Notes: generated by a model from the letters alone, not told the origin. 64,000 bases of DNA from CAZQGO01 sp964593065 (GCA_964593065.1 CAZQGO010000017.1:1-64000); one strand, 5' to 3'. Counted from the stretch's first letter, positions 24,146 to 33,447 are shown. Made by a program: numbers and translations.

Positions 24146-24531
24146 ACGTGCCATGCCTCAAATTGTTACACCATTTTTTCTAACAAATGCGTGAATTGCG
24201 CAATGGTGCACGTTGCCTGCACTTGAACCGGCTCTCTGGATATCACGGCCCTGAAAGGACTCGCTGGCCTTCACCGGCTCAGCAAGTTCCATCGAGTTAA
24301 TTTCTCTGCCAGTTTGTCGCTGGCCGGCGAAATCTGGCGGAGGGTGAGGGACTTCGCCCCCGTCGCTTCGCTCCCCGGAGGGGAGTTACTCCCCTCCGGC
24401 GCTCCCGATATAATCCCTGAGCGGGTTGGGAGCTGCCTCCCCAACCTAGGCGGAGGGTGTCCCCCCCGCGCCTCCCGGGTTCGAGTGTTTCCCCCGGAAC
24501 GTTTTGCCGCGTTGCCTGTGGACGGTTTTCG
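24146..24531. other. Non-coding spacer with tRNA-Ser fragments and hairpins
   Basis: Between the two tRNA-Ser genes. Contains a 19-nt near-copy (one mismatch) of the tRNA-Ser(TGA) 3' end at 24335-24353, a third shorter GGCGGAGGG copy near 24450, a perfect 11-bp palindrome at 24375-24399 and a second GC-rich hairpin at about 24425-24447. An open frame exists here but has no ribosome-binding site and follows the repeats, so I do not call a gene. Confidence 0.6.
24375..24399. repeat. Perfect 11-bp inverted repeat
   Basis: CCGGAGGGGAG and CTCCCCTCCGG separated by TTA. No T-run follows on either strand, so it is not a classical terminator. Confidence 0.85.
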
Positions 24532-24618
24532 TGGCGGAGGGCGAGGGACTCGAACCCCCAGGTCCTAACAGGACGGCAGATTTCAAGTCTGCTGCCTTAC
24601 CAATTAGGCTAGCCCTCC
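24532..24618 (-). tRNA. tRNA-Ser(TGA)
   Basis: Minus strand. Acceptor GGAGGGC pairs with GCCCTCC, discriminator G, encoded CCA. Anticodon stem GCAGA/TCTGC with loop CTTGAAA, giving TGA. Long variable arm GTCCTGTTAGGAC. T-arm GGGGGTTCGAGTCCC. Reads UCN codons. Confidence 0.96.
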
Positions 24619-24634
24619 CAAAAATGAAAGATGC

Positions 24635-24663
24635 ATCTTAACGTGAAACCGAATGGCTGGCAA
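24635..24663 (-). promoter_or_regulatory. Promoter of tRNA-Ser(TGA)
   Basis: On the minus strand, TTGCCA (24658-24663), 17-nt spacer, TAAGAT (24635-24640), partly inside the 3' end of serS. Confidence 0.65.
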
Positions 24664-24665
24664 CC

Positions 24666-25958
24666 TCAAACTCGGATCAATTCTCCCGAGGGAGTGATTC
24701 GTGTTTTGCCGTTCAAATAGGGGGAAAGTACCTCGGGTAGGTTGATGCCGCCGTCCTCGGTCTGATAATTTTCCAAGATCGCCGGCAGCAAGCGTGAAGT
24801 CGCCACTCCAGAGCCGTTGAGAGTATGGCAGAAGCAAGTTTTACCATTTTCCGACTTGAACCGGATATTGGCGCGGCGTGCCTGGAAGGCCTCAAAATTC
24901 GAGCACGAGGAAACTTCCCAGTAACGCCGGGCACCGGCGTGCCAGACTTCCAAATCATAGCTCTTGGCGGAGGCGAATGACATGTCCCCGGTACTAAGCA
25001 ATATCAGCCGATAGTGCAAACCCAGTCGTTGCAACACCTTCTCCGCGTCCGAAACCAGGCTTTCCAGCTCCGGGTAGGAGTGCTCGGGGTGCACGATTTT
25101 GACCAGCTCGACTTTGTTGAATTGATGCTGCCGCACGATCCCTTTGGTGTCCTTTCCATACGATCCGGCTTCGCGTCGAAAACAGGGAGTGTAGGCGACG
25201 TATTTTTTCGGGAGTTCGCTGTTCGGCAGGATTTCTTCGCGATGAAGATTGGTAACGGGTACTTCGGCTGTCGGGATCAGGAATAAATCGTCCTCCTCGA
25301 TGCGGAACATGTCCTTTTCCAGTTTGGGAAGCTGTCCGGTGCCGATCATGGCATCACGGTTCACAAGGAGGGGCGGGAAAATTTCGGTGTAGCCGGCTTC
25401 TCGGATGTGCAGGTCCAGCATGAACTGGATGAGCGCTCTCTCCAGCTGCGCGCCCGCGCCCCAGTACACCACAAAACGCGCTCCCGCAATTTTCGCCGCG
25501 CGGCGGGTGTCAAGGATTCCTAATTGTTCGCCCAACTCCCAGTGGGTCTTCGGGGTGAAGGTCCATTCTGACGGTTGCCCGTATTGGCGGATCTCCTGGT
25601 TGGCGCTGGCATCCGGGCCTCTGGGCACCGTCGGGTGAGGAATATTCGGGATTTCCAGAAGACGCCGACCTAAATGAGCTCGGATTTCCTCGGCCTGTTC
25701 GTTCAGGGCCTTGATCTGCTCCCCCAATTCCCGAGAGGTGGTTATTTCATCCCCCACTTCTTCTCCCCGGGATTTTTTCCGCGCGATCGTCTCGCTCGCA
25801 TGGTTCCTTTGGGCTTGCAGCTTTTCGCTCTGCGTTTTCAAGCTTCTGAGACGCCGTTCGAGACTTAGGATTTCCTCCAAATCCAAAACCAAACCTCTTG
25901 CGGCCAGCGCCGATTTGACGCCTTCGGGTTGTTCACGGATGAATTTTAGATCCAGCAT
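24666..25958 (-). CDS. serS: Seryl-tRNA synthetase
   Basis: 430 aa, normal length. N-terminal coiled-coil tRNA-binding arm (~1-105, starting MLDLKFIREQPE) and a class II catalytic core: motif 2 CFRREAGSYGKDTKGIVRQHQF and motif 3 NGSGVATSRLLPAILENYQ. Charges tRNA-Ser, and also tRNA-Sec where present. The two tRNA-Ser genes of the window lie immediately downstream. Starts 41 nt after gyrB on the same strand. Confidence 0.98.
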   Translation of the reverse strand: MLDLKFIREQPEGVKSALAARGLVLDLEEILSLERRLRSLKTQSEKLQAQRNHASETIARKKSRGEEVGDEITTSRELGEQIKALNEQAEEIRAHLGRRLLEIPNIPHPTVPRGPDASANQEIRQYGQPSEWTFTPKTHWELGEQLGILDTRRAAKIAGARFVVYWGAGAQLERALIQFMLDLHIREAGYTEIFPPLLVNRDAMIGTGQLPKLEKDMFRIEEDDLFLIPTAEVPVTNLHREEILPNSELPKKYVAYTPCFRREAGSYGKDTKGIVRQHQFNKVELVKIVHPEHSYPELESLVSDAEKVLQRLGLHYRLILLSTGDMSFASAKSYDLEVWHAGARRYWEVSSCSNFEAFQARRANIRFKSENGKTCFCHTLNGSGVATSRLLPAILENYQTEDGGINLPEVLSPYLNGKTRITPSGELIRV

Positions 25959-25999
25959 GCGGCCTCTGGAAGGATCTCAAATTTTAACGTGATCGGAGC

Positions 26000-28807
26000 T
26001 TAGATATCCAAATTGCGGACTTCCGGTGCATGCTCCTCGATAAACTTCCGCCGCGCCTCCACTTGATCGCCCATCAGGACTGTAAACATCTCGTCGGCGG
26101 CGGCGGCGTCTTCAATTTTGACCTGTACCAAAGTGCGTTTATCCGGATCCATGGTCGTGTTCCATAACTGCTCCGGATTCATTTCTCCCAATCCTTTGTA
26201 CCTCTGAATGGAAAGCCCTTTTTTTCCGACTTCCTTAATACGTTCGATGACCTGATCCAAAGTGGAAAACTCGAGCGGATTATTCTCAATTTCCAAATGA
26301 AAGAGCGCCTTGGGTTTTTTGCGCGTCAAATTATCCTGTTCTTCCTTAATGAGATTGCCGATGTCTATCCCGATTTTTTCCAGTTTTTGCAGGGCATTTT
26401 CCACCAGGCGCAATTCCCCGATATCCTTTACCGCGACATACTCCGGAGACACGAAACCCGTGGTATCCCGCCCCTTCCCATTGTTTCCTTCGGTTTGGGA
26501 AAATAAATCGATTTGGGCTTGGCTGCCCGTTTTTCTGCTTTTCTTGGTTTTTTCCGCTGCGGCTCCTTTGGCCCCGGGTTTTCCGCCGCCGGCGGTGGTC
26601 GAATTTTTCCCGCGCTTCAGTTTGGCCATCAGTTTTTCCAATTCCTCGTCGCTATATACATACTTGGGTCCTTCGGGGGTTGGCACCTCGTACATGGGGA
26701 GGCGTTTCTTCCCCGCGCGCAAGGTAACGTATTCTTCCAGGGTCAAACCTCTCTTGATCAGCCGAGGTTTCAACCCGTGAATTTCGGACAGGCCCTGCAG
26801 GAAATGGATTAATTTATCCGCCGGCAAGGTGGTATAGGTTTTGTCGCTTTCGTGTGATATTTTCAACTTTACTTCCGCCACGGCGGCTGTCAACAAGTAC
26901 CGGTTGAGCGCCGTTTCGTTTTCCAAATATTTCTCCTCTTTATTACGTTTGATTTTGTACAGCGGGGGTTGGGCAATGTAGACATAGCCCTGCTCGATGA
27001 GCTGGCGCATTTGTCTGAAGAACAAGGTCAATAACAAAGTCCGGATATGGGCCCCGTCCACGTCGGCATCCGTCATGATGATAATTTTGTGATACCGGGC
27101 TTTTTCGATATTGAATTCCTGCTCCCCGATTCCACAACCCATGGCCGTGATAACGGTCCGAATTTCTTCATTACTAAGCACTTTATCGATCCGGGCCTTT
27201 TCCACATTTAAAATTTTGCCTTTGAGGGGCAGGATGGCCTGAAAACGCCTGTCCCGGCCTTGTTTTGCCGACCCGCCGGCGGAATCACCTTCCACCAGAT
27301 ATAATTCCGAAAAAGCAGGGTTGTTCTCGGAACAATCCGCCAACTTACCAGGCAGGCTATCGTTTTCCAAGGCGCTCTTGCGTCTTGTCAGCTCGCGGGC
27401 TTTGCGAGCGGCTTCACGCGCTTTCGCGGCGGTGACCGACTTTTCAATGATGCGCCGGCTGACGCCTGGATTCTCCTCGAAATAGGTCGTCAATGCTTCG
27501 TTGACCGCCGTTTCCACCCAGCCTTTAACTTCGCTGTTTCCAAGTTTGGTCTTGGTTTGGCCTTCAAACTGAGGATCGGCGATCTTGACGGAAATGACGG
27601 CGGTCAGGCCTTCGCGAACATCTTCGCCTTGTATGCTGAGGTCGTCATTTTTAAATAAATTCGTCTTGCGCGCGAAATCATTGGCACTGCGGGTTAAGGC
27701 GGATTTAAAGCCGATTAGATGCATGCCGCCTTCAAGCGTGTTGATATTATTGGCGAAAGTGTAGATGTTTTCGGTATAGCCATCATGGTACTGCATGGCC
27801 ACTTCCAGGCTAAATCCTTCGCGGTCTTTTTGAAAATATATCGGAAAGTGATGAACGACGTTACGGTTGGCGTTCAGGTGTTTGACAAACGCAACGATCC
27901 CGCCGTCATACTGAAATGCAGCGTCGCGTTCCTCGTCGCCGCGCTCATCTTTAATATGGATTTTGATGCCTTTGTTCAGGAACGCCAATTCGCGCAGGCG
28001 ATGAGACAAGGTGTCAAAAGAAAAGTCAATGGTTGAAAATATTTTCGTGTCGGGCATGAATATTGTCTTTGTGCCGGTTTTTTTCGTAACGCCGATACAC
28101 TTCACGGGCGTCTTGGGAATGCCCCGTTCGTAGGTCTGGGTATAGACTTTCCCGTTGCGCCGAACCTCGACTTCCAGCCATTCGGAGAGCGCGTTGACTA
28201 CCGAAACACCCACGCCATGCAAGCCGCCTGAAATTTTATACGCCTTATGATCAAATTTTCCCCCGGCATGGAGGGTCGTCATCACAACTTCCAGGGCGGA
28301 TTTTTTCTGCTGCTTGTGCTCTTCCACCGGAATTCCCCGGCCATCATCGCTGATGGTAACGGAGTTGTCGGCGTGAATGATTACTTCTATTTCTTGGCAA
28401 AAACCAGCCAAGGCTTCGTCAATCGAATTATCCACCACCTCATACACGAGATGATGCAGTCCTTCCACGCTGGTATTCCCGATGTACATGGAAGGCCTGC
28501 GGCGCACGGCCTCCAAACCCTCCAGTACAGTTATTTTATCCGCCCCGTAGGCTTCGCCGGACGGGACCACAGGTGCCTCTCCTTGCGCTTGGGCCAGGAG
28601 CTGCTCGGCCATTTCGCCTGCAAGCTGCCTGTCCTGGTCCGTGATTTTTTCCGCGGCCAGGGATTTTTTTGCCACCGTTTCCCTTTTTGCGGAAGGCTGG
28701 CTTGCCGGAATGGAGCCCTTCGGCTTTTTGCTCACGGTTCTTCCCTTCGCAATTTTGGGCTTCTTATCCTTTCTGGCCCTGTTGGACTTCGCGGCGGTTC
28801 TAACCAT
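26000..28807 (-). CDS. gyrB: DNA gyrase subunit B with N-terminal extension and C-terminal insert
   Basis: 935 aa, longer than common forms (~640-800). The canonical GHKL ATPase begins at ~88 (KITVLEGLEAVRRRPSMYIG), the TOPRIM has EGDSAGGSAKQGRDR, and the C terminus has QRYKGLGEMNPEQLW. The first ~87 residues are a Lys/Ala-rich extension that looks unstructured. A low-complexity Lys/Gly segment (~710-755, GGGKPGAKGAAAEK) precedes another inserted region before the tail. The long start is supported by GGAGGAG placed 3 nt upstream and the TAAATG junction with the upstream gene. With GyrA it introduces negative supercoils using ATP. Confidence 0.97.
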   Translation of the reverse strand: MVRTAAKSNRARKDKKPKIAKGRTVSKKPKGSIPASQPSAKRETVAKKSLAAEKITDQDRQLAGEMAEQLLAQAQGEAPVVPSGEAYGADKITVLEGLEAVRRRPSMYIGNTSVEGLHHLVYEVVDNSIDEALAGFCQEIEVIIHADNSVTISDDGRGIPVEEHKQQKKSALEVVMTTLHAGGKFDHKAYKISGGLHGVGVSVVNALSEWLEVEVRRNGKVYTQTYERGIPKTPVKCIGVTKKTGTKTIFMPDTKIFSTIDFSFDTLSHRLRELAFLNKGIKIHIKDERGDEERDAAFQYDGGIVAFVKHLNANRNVVHHFPIYFQKDREGFSLEVAMQYHDGYTENIYTFANNINTLEGGMHLIGFKSALTRSANDFARKTNLFKNDDLSIQGEDVREGLTAVISVKIADPQFEGQTKTKLGNSEVKGWVETAVNEALTTYFEENPGVSRRIIEKSVTAAKAREAARKARELTRRKSALENDSLPGKLADCSENNPAFSELYLVEGDSAGGSAKQGRDRRFQAILPLKGKILNVEKARIDKVLSNEEIRTVITAMGCGIGEQEFNIEKARYHKIIIMTDADVDGAHIRTLLLTLFFRQMRQLIEQGYVYIAQPPLYKIKRNKEEKYLENETALNRYLLTAAVAEVKLKISHESDKTYTTLPADKLIHFLQGLSEIHGLKPRLIKRGLTLEEYVTLRAGKKRLPMYEVPTPEGPKYVYSDEELEKLMAKLKRGKNSTTAGGGKPGAKGAAAEKTKKSRKTGSQAQIDLFSQTEGNNGKGRDTTGFVSPEYVAVKDIGELRLVENALQKLEKIGIDIGNLIKEEQDNLTRKKPKALFHLEIENNPLEFSTLDQVIERIKEVGKKGLSIQRYKGLGEMNPEQLWNTTMDPDKRTLVQVKIEDAAAADEMFTVLMGDQVEARRKFIEEHAPEVRNLDI

Positions 28808-29080
28808 TTACTCCTCCAATGCCATAAAAAATTTGCCTTGTTTGTTGAGTCGCCGGACCAAGGTTGTGACGTTACTGGGGGATAAGTAGAGTGTGCCTTT
28901 CGTGCATAGAACGGCGGCACGGTAAGGGCCGGTGCCGATCTTCCGTACTCGATCTGCTACCTGAGAGTTGGCTTGTCCTTTGTAAAAAACGTCTCCTTCG
29001 TTTGAATTCCATTTCAAAACCGCGACAATCTGTTTGGAAGACAAAACAAAATCATTCCCTACGTGAAGGGACATGCCCAC
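28808..29080 (-). CDS. RemB-like (DUF370) small regulator
   Basis: 90 aa. Starts MSLHVGNDFVLSSKQIVAVL and ends with LYLSPSNVTTLVRRLN, the pattern of DUF370/RemA-RemB proteins. In Bacillus the relative (remB/yaaB) lies between recF and gyrB, and here too it sits directly upstream of gyrB. RemA relatives bind DNA as regulators of biofilm genes; the RemB role is less clear. GTG start overlaps the stop of dciA (TAGTG), and its TAA is followed directly by the gyrB ATG. A start at ATG 29074 is possible. Confidence 0.78.
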   Translation of the reverse strand: MGMSLHVGNDFVLSSKQIVAVLKWNSNEGDVFYKGQANSQVADRVRKIGTGPYRAAVLCTKGTLYLSPSNVTTLVRRLNKQGKFFMALEE

Positions 29081-29424
29081 TAACTCGACTTTCTAATCCC
29101 TGGATCTAATTTAAAGACGATATCGTGGAAGCGTATTCCATACCGGGTAAAATTTTTGATGCCATCAATTTTAATCTTTTCCCGCATATAAGTCAACTCA
29201 TTCATCCAGGATGAGCTTTCAACCCAGACTTCCAGGCGGCCGGCTACGACGGCTTGCGGTTGCGAGTGCCTGGCGATGTTTACGCCCACCGTCTCCGTCC
29301 AAATCTGAGTCAACACGCCTTGATTCTGTTTCGACTGCTGCCGCCACCTCGCCAGCAGATTTTCGAGGAGCGAGCTTATTTTGACTGGTTTTTTGGACCC
29401 TTTGGAAACATCTCTTGGCCGCAT
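29080..29424 (-). CDS. dciA: DciA-like DUF721 protein (putative replicative-helicase loader/operator)
   Basis: 114 aa. The DUF721 core is readable: LLARWRQ.., WTETVGVNIARHSQPQAVVAGRLEVWVESSSWMNELTYMREKI, which matches the KH-like domain of DciA. DciA interacts with DnaB at replication initiation in bacteria lacking DnaC/DnaI. It sits 5 nt after recF and overlaps the next gene by one base, inside the recF-gyrB group. Confidence 0.82.
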   Translation of the reverse strand: MRPRDVSKGSKKPVKISSLLENLLARWRQQSKQNQGVLTQIWTETVGVNIARHSQPQAVVAGRLEVWVESSSWMNELTYMREKIKIDGIKNFTRYGIRFHDIVFKLDPGIRKSS

Positions 29425-29429
29425 TGAAA

Positions 29430-30530
29430 CTACGTAACCTTTCCTTCCGCCACTCTAAAGATCTTTGCTTTGTCCAGCAACTCGGGAAAATCGGCCTCGC
29501 GGGTGCCGGTAATAAACAATTGCGTGTTTCTATCCAGCAATTTCAGCAGATGTTCTTTTCTCTTGTCATCCAGTTCGGAAAAGATATCATCAACAAGCAA
29601 GATCGGATAATCACCGGATTCTGTATACAGGTATTCTATTTCAGCCAAGCGCAGGCTGATGACCGCCGTCCGTTGCTGCCCTTGCGAGCCAAATTGCTTG
29701 ATATTCATGCCATGAATATAGAATAACAATTCGTCCCGGTGAGGTCCGAGGAGCGTCATGCCTCTTTGAATTTCTTCGGGCCGTGCCTTGCTTTGCGCCT
29801 GTTGGAACAGCCTTTGAAATTCACTTTCTTCGCCCTCTCTTAACCCGGGAATATTTTCCTGATACTTTATTACTAACGGTTCCATCTCAGACGTTAGCAG
29901 GTTTTGGATGATGGCAATCTGTTTTGCAATAAAAGTTATGAATTTACGCCTTTTAGAAACAATAACGGGAATCAGGGAACGTACTTGTTCATCCCAGGGA
30001 TCCAAAACAAAAGTACGTTCCTTCCCAAATTTGATCTCCTTTAAAAGAGCATTTTTCTGTTTCACTATCTTATAATACCTATTGACGGCATGGCAATATT
30101 CTTTATCAACCTGGCAAAGAGCTAAATCCATAAATCTTCTTCTGTAAGAAGCGTCGCCTTTAACCAACATAGAATCTTCAGGGCATAAAATGGAAATATT
30201 TAATTTTCCTATATAATTTGAGGCTTTTTTGATTTGATTGTTATTGAACCACATTTCCTTCCTGGGAAGTAAAGTATATGAAATTGAGTTTTTTATGTTA
30301 TTTTTTATAAAAATAGATGATATTTTCGATATATTTTCTCCGCTTTTTATCAAATATTCGCTGTTTTGTGTCCGAAAAGATCTTGTTGTTGCCAAGAAAT
30401 GTATGGCTTCTAAAATATTGGTTTTACCTTGAGCATTGTCGCCAATAAAAATATTCAGGTTATGATTTAGATTTAAATTAAGTTGGCTATAATTCCTAAA
30501 ATTAATTATAAATAAATCACTTATATTCAT
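29430..30530 (-). CDS. recF: DNA replication/repair protein RecF
   Basis: 366 aa, normal length. SMC-like ATPase that helps load RecA at gaps. Walker A GDNAQGKTN (K36), signature GSQGQQRTAVISLRLAE, Walker B PILLVDDIFSELD. AT-rich, with many Ile/Asn/Lys codons, unlike the GC-rich genes a few kb away. AAAGG ribosome-binding site. It lies next to rsmG across the parS site rather than downstream of dnaN, its usual place. Confidence 0.97.
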   Translation of the reverse strand: MNISDLFIINFRNYSQLNLNLNHNLNIFIGDNAQGKTNILEAIHFLATTRSFRTQNSEYLIKSGENISKISSIFIKNNIKNSISYTLLPRKEMWFNNNQIKKASNYIGKLNISILCPEDSMLVKGDASYRRRFMDLALCQVDKEYCHAVNRYYKIVKQKNALLKEIKFGKERTFVLDPWDEQVRSLIPVIVSKRRKFITFIAKQIAIIQNLLTSEMEPLVIKYQENIPGLREGEESEFQRLFQQAQSKARPEEIQRGMTLLGPHRDELLFYIHGMNIKQFGSQGQQRTAVISLRLAEIEYLYTESGDYPILLVDDIFSELDDKRKEHLLKLLDRNTQLFITGTREADFPELLDKAKIFRVAEGKVT

Positions 30531-30541
30531 TTTCCTTTTCC

Positions 30542-30557
30542 TGTTTCACGTGAAACT
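30542..30557. promoter_or_regulatory. parS centromere site
   Basis: TGTTTCACGTGAAACT matches the consensus TGTTTCACGTGAAACA at 15 of 16 positions, including the complete GTTTCACGTGAAAC palindrome. ParB binds it near the origin. It lies in the short rsmG-recF gap and overlaps the last two bases reached by the rsmG stop codon. Confidence 0.93.
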
Positions 30558-31272
30558 AGACTAAAGGCCTTTTTCTGGGAATCCCGACATTTCGTGGAAA
30601 TTTAATATCAGTTTTCCCTAGTTTTTCCACAACAATAATTCTTCTATTATAATCCTTGAAAGGCAGTATAATTTCCGTGCTTTTCTCAATTCTCGAATTC
30701 AAATATTTAAGTGCTTTCTTTGAGTTTTCCACTTCATCATTTCCTTTTGGACCTTTATAGGCTATTAACTTGCCGTTATTTCTTAATAGCGGAATTGCAT
30801 ACTCAATAATCACGTTTAAATTGGCAAGCGCTCTTGAAACAACTATATCGAACTTTTCTCGGTAGAGTTCATTCCTTCCGACTTTTTCCACATTGTCATT
30901 TATTACTTCCACATCATGTAGACCAAGTTTCAGACATATTTCTTTTAAAAATCCGGCTTTTTTTACTGATGCCTCGATAAGAGATATTTCTATTTCTCTA
31001 TAAAATATTTTTAATGGAATGCCCGGAAAGCCTGCTCCTGAGCCAATGTCGGCAATTTTTTGATTATAAAAATTAAAGACTCTCGAACTCGACAATGAGT
31101 CCAGAAAGTGTTTTATATATATATCCTCATTAGATGAGATTGCTGTAAGGTTAAAAATACGATTCCACTTTTTTAATTCGAGGCAATATTTTTCAAAAAG
31201 CAATAGTGTGTTTTTATCAACCTTCAATCCCCATCCTTTTAAACCAAGTTCTAATATTGAATTATTATCCAT
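30556..31272 (-). CDS. rsmG: 16S rRNA (guanine-N7) methyltransferase RsmG
   Basis: 238 aa. Methylates G527 of 16S rRNA. SAM-binding motif IADIGSGAGFPGIPLKI at ~72-88; preceded by WNRIFNLTAI and HFLDSL, both typical of RsmG/GidB. ATG 31272 has AGAAGAG upstream; starts inside the mnmE end would give no recognised sequence. It follows mnmE by 10 nt, the usual mnmE-rsmG order. Confidence 0.96.
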   Translation of the reverse strand: MDNNSILELGLKGWGLKVDKNTLLLFEKYCLELKKWNRIFNLTAISSNEDIYIKHFLDSLSSSRVFNFYNQKIADIGSGAGFPGIPLKIFYREIEISLIEASVKKAGFLKEICLKLGLHDVEVINDNVEKVGRNELYREKFDIVVSRALANLNVIIEYAIPLLRNNGKLIAYKGPKGNDEVENSKKALKYLNSRIEKSTEIILPFKDYNRRIIVVEKLGKTDIKFPRNVGIPRKRPLV

Positions 31273-31282
31273 GGACTCTTCT

Positions 31283-32662
31283 CTATTTTCCAATACAAAA
31301 TCTTTTAAAAATATTATCCAAAATCTCATCGTCCGATATTTGACCTAAAATTTCTTCTAAATATCCAATTGCCGGTTTTATTTCGCTTTCAATAATATCT
31401 AACTCTGTTTTTTGAATAACCATTTCTTGTGCGTTATTCACTACTTCTTTTGCTTTATTGATGAGCTCTATTTGTCTGATATTCGTTATAATGGGATCGG
31501 CTTGGCTTGGAATGTTTTTATTTATTTTTCTGTGAATATTTTCCAAAATATTTTCGATTTGATAACCTGTTTTTGCGGAAACCTGTATTATTTCATCATG
31601 ATTACCTTTTATTAATAATTGCGCAGCGGAACTTGAAATCATCAGATCGCATTTATTCAAAATAAGTATGCCGTTGCCTTGCGTAATTTTTTCAGCATTC
31701 TGAATATCCGCCAGGGAGATTTCTTGTGATTGATCCAGTACGAATAAAATAAAATCCGCGGAGTTACTACTTTCTTTGCTTCTTTCCATTGCTTCCTTTT
31801 CGACATGGTCAGAACTTTCACGTATTCCGGCTGTATCGAATAATTTAATTTCGATCCCTTTATAATCAATGCTTTCGGACACTGCGTCTCTGGTAGTTCC
31901 TGGCAATTCAGAAACAATGGCTCGTTCAGTCCTTAAAATGGAATTAAATATACTGGATTTTCCTGAATTGGCCGGACCCGTGAGTACTACCCAGCAGCCG
32001 CGTGACATCATTTTGCCTATAACGGCATTCGCCAGCAGATTGGATAATTCCCGGTCAATTTTTTCAAGTCCTGAAATCAGTGCCGTTATAAAATTCTCCT
32101 GGTCTTGTTCAAAATCAATCATCGCACGGAAATTACTCAACAAGTCAATTAATGCATTTTTCAATTCTTCGCATTTAGTTGAAATTCCTCCTTCGACTTG
32201 CCTCCTGGCAATTTTCATTGCTGTTTGCGTCTTGGCGTGAATTAAATCATTAATGGCTTCTGCTTGCACCAAGTCCAACCTGCCATTTTCAAGAGCGCGG
32301 CGAGTAAATTCACCCGCATCGGCTAAACGGGCTCCTGCTTCTAAAACTCTTTCTAAGGCCGCATGAAGCACCGCCGGTCCTCCGTGGCAATTTATTTCAA
32401 TCGTGAATTCACCTGTATAGGATTTGCCCGCCGGCATAATAGAAAGTAAAACTTCATCCAAGATTTCATTTTCTTTATCTATTAAAAAGGCGTGAATAAT
32501 TTTTCTGGAGGTGAAATTTGAATATTTCAGAAGATCAATATTTGTTTTAATAACTTTGCTTGCTATAGCAAGCGCTGCGGGGCCCGAAACTCGGATGATA
32601 CCAATACCACTGACTCCTACGGGGGTACTGATCGCCGCGATCGTCTGCGACCCTTTTTCCAT
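31283..32662 (-). CDS. mnmE: tRNA modification GTPase MnmE
   Basis: 459 aa. With MnmG it makes 5-carboxymethylaminomethyl modification at wobble uridines. N-terminal folate-binding domain (AAISTPVGVSGIGIIRVSG), helical domain, embedded G domain with GPANSGKSS (229-237), PGTTRD, DTAGIR and NKCD, and the C-terminal CIGK with its essential Cys. ATG 32662 starts the conserved sequence and has GAGAG upstream. 40 nt after jag. Confidence 0.97.
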   Translation of the reverse strand: MEKGSQTIAAISTPVGVSGIGIIRVSGPAALAIASKVIKTNIDLLKYSNFTSRKIIHAFLIDKENEILDEVLLSIMPAGKSYTGEFTIEINCHGGPAVLHAALERVLEAGARLADAGEFTRRALENGRLDLVQAEAINDLIHAKTQTAMKIARRQVEGGISTKCEELKNALIDLLSNFRAMIDFEQDQENFITALISGLEKIDRELSNLLANAVIGKMMSRGCWVVLTGPANSGKSSIFNSILRTERAIVSELPGTTRDAVSESIDYKGIEIKLFDTAGIRESSDHVEKEAMERSKESSNSADFILFVLDQSQEISLADIQNAEKITQGNGILILNKCDLMISSSAAQLLIKGNHDEIIQVSAKTGYQIENILENIHRKINKNIPSQADPIITNIRQIELINKAKEVVNNAQEMVIQKTELDIIESEIKPAIGYLEEILGQISDDEILDNIFKRFCIGK

Positions 32663-32702
32663 TTTTACTCTCGCTCTGGCGATTGGCCGTTTGTTTGCAC
32701 AC

Positions 32703-33422
32703 TTACTCGGGCTTTTTTTGTGGCGCAATGACAATGTGCCTAAGGGCGCCCTCGCCCTCACTATAGGTTGTTATTTCCGGTTCGTCTTTTAGATAGAGAT
32801 GAACAATTCGCCTGTCGTAAGGTGTCATCGCCTGAAGGTGTTCTTCTTTGTTGTTTTCTTTAACGTGCTTGACTACACGCCTGGCAATTTTTTCCAATGT
32901 CGCCTTATGTCGGTTTAAATAGCCCCCAATATCGACAAGATATGAATTTTTTCCCCTTTCAAGGGTTCCGGACATTTTATTTATTAGGTATTGCAGGGCT
33001 TCTCTCGTTTTTCCATGACGGCCAATTAATAGGCCTTCGGCCTCGCTGGTGATATCAAAAATGACATTTCCTTCTTCGACATGGACTTTTATCCGGAAGT
33101 CCTTTATTCCCATCAAAATCAGTGTTTTCTCAAGTGCTTGCATTGCAGCCTGATGCGCCGATTCCTCATTTTCATCTGAGGCCTGGTTTTCCGACGGCAG
33201 TTCAACCTTTGCGGAATTTTTGCCGGGCATTCCCTCTTCCGGTCCGGAAATTTCCTTGGGAGTTATTTTAACTTTGGCAATTTTGGTAATCCCAAATATT
33301 CCTCTGGCGGGTTCCTGGATAATTTCAATATCAACCTCTTCACGCTTCAATTTCATTTTATCCAAAGCCCTGCTTATGGCCCCCTCAATGGTTTTATCTT
33401 CCCAAATCGTATCAAGTTGCAT
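32703..33422 (-). CDS. jag: Jag/KhpB RNA-binding protein
   Basis: 239 aa. Jag-N domain (~1-50, with RGIFGI), a variable acidic linker, a KH domain with GLLIGRHGKTREALQYL, and an R3H domain ending in the basic-helix pattern RRIVHLYLKD. Binds RNA, and in other bacteria works with KhpA in cell-wall and division control. Normal position directly after yidC (25 nt). Confidence 0.96.
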   Translation of the reverse strand: MQLDTIWEDKTIEGAISRALDKMKLKREEVDIEIIQEPARGIFGITKIAKVKITPKEISGPEEGMPGKNSAKVELPSENQASDENEESAHQAAMQALEKTLILMGIKDFRIKVHVEEGNVIFDITSEAEGLLIGRHGKTREALQYLINKMSGTLERGKNSYLVDIGGYLNRHKATLEKIARRVVKHVKENNKEEHLQAMTPYDRRIVHLYLKDEPEITTYSEGEGALRHIVIAPQKKPE

Positions 33423-33447
33423 GGCATTCTCTCCTCTTAACGTTTCA

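Noticed and set aside
24314..24568. Protein-coding gene of 84 codons between the tRNA-Ser genes
   Set aside because: It runs over tRNA-like fragments and hairpins into the real tRNA, and has no convincing ribosome-binding site.
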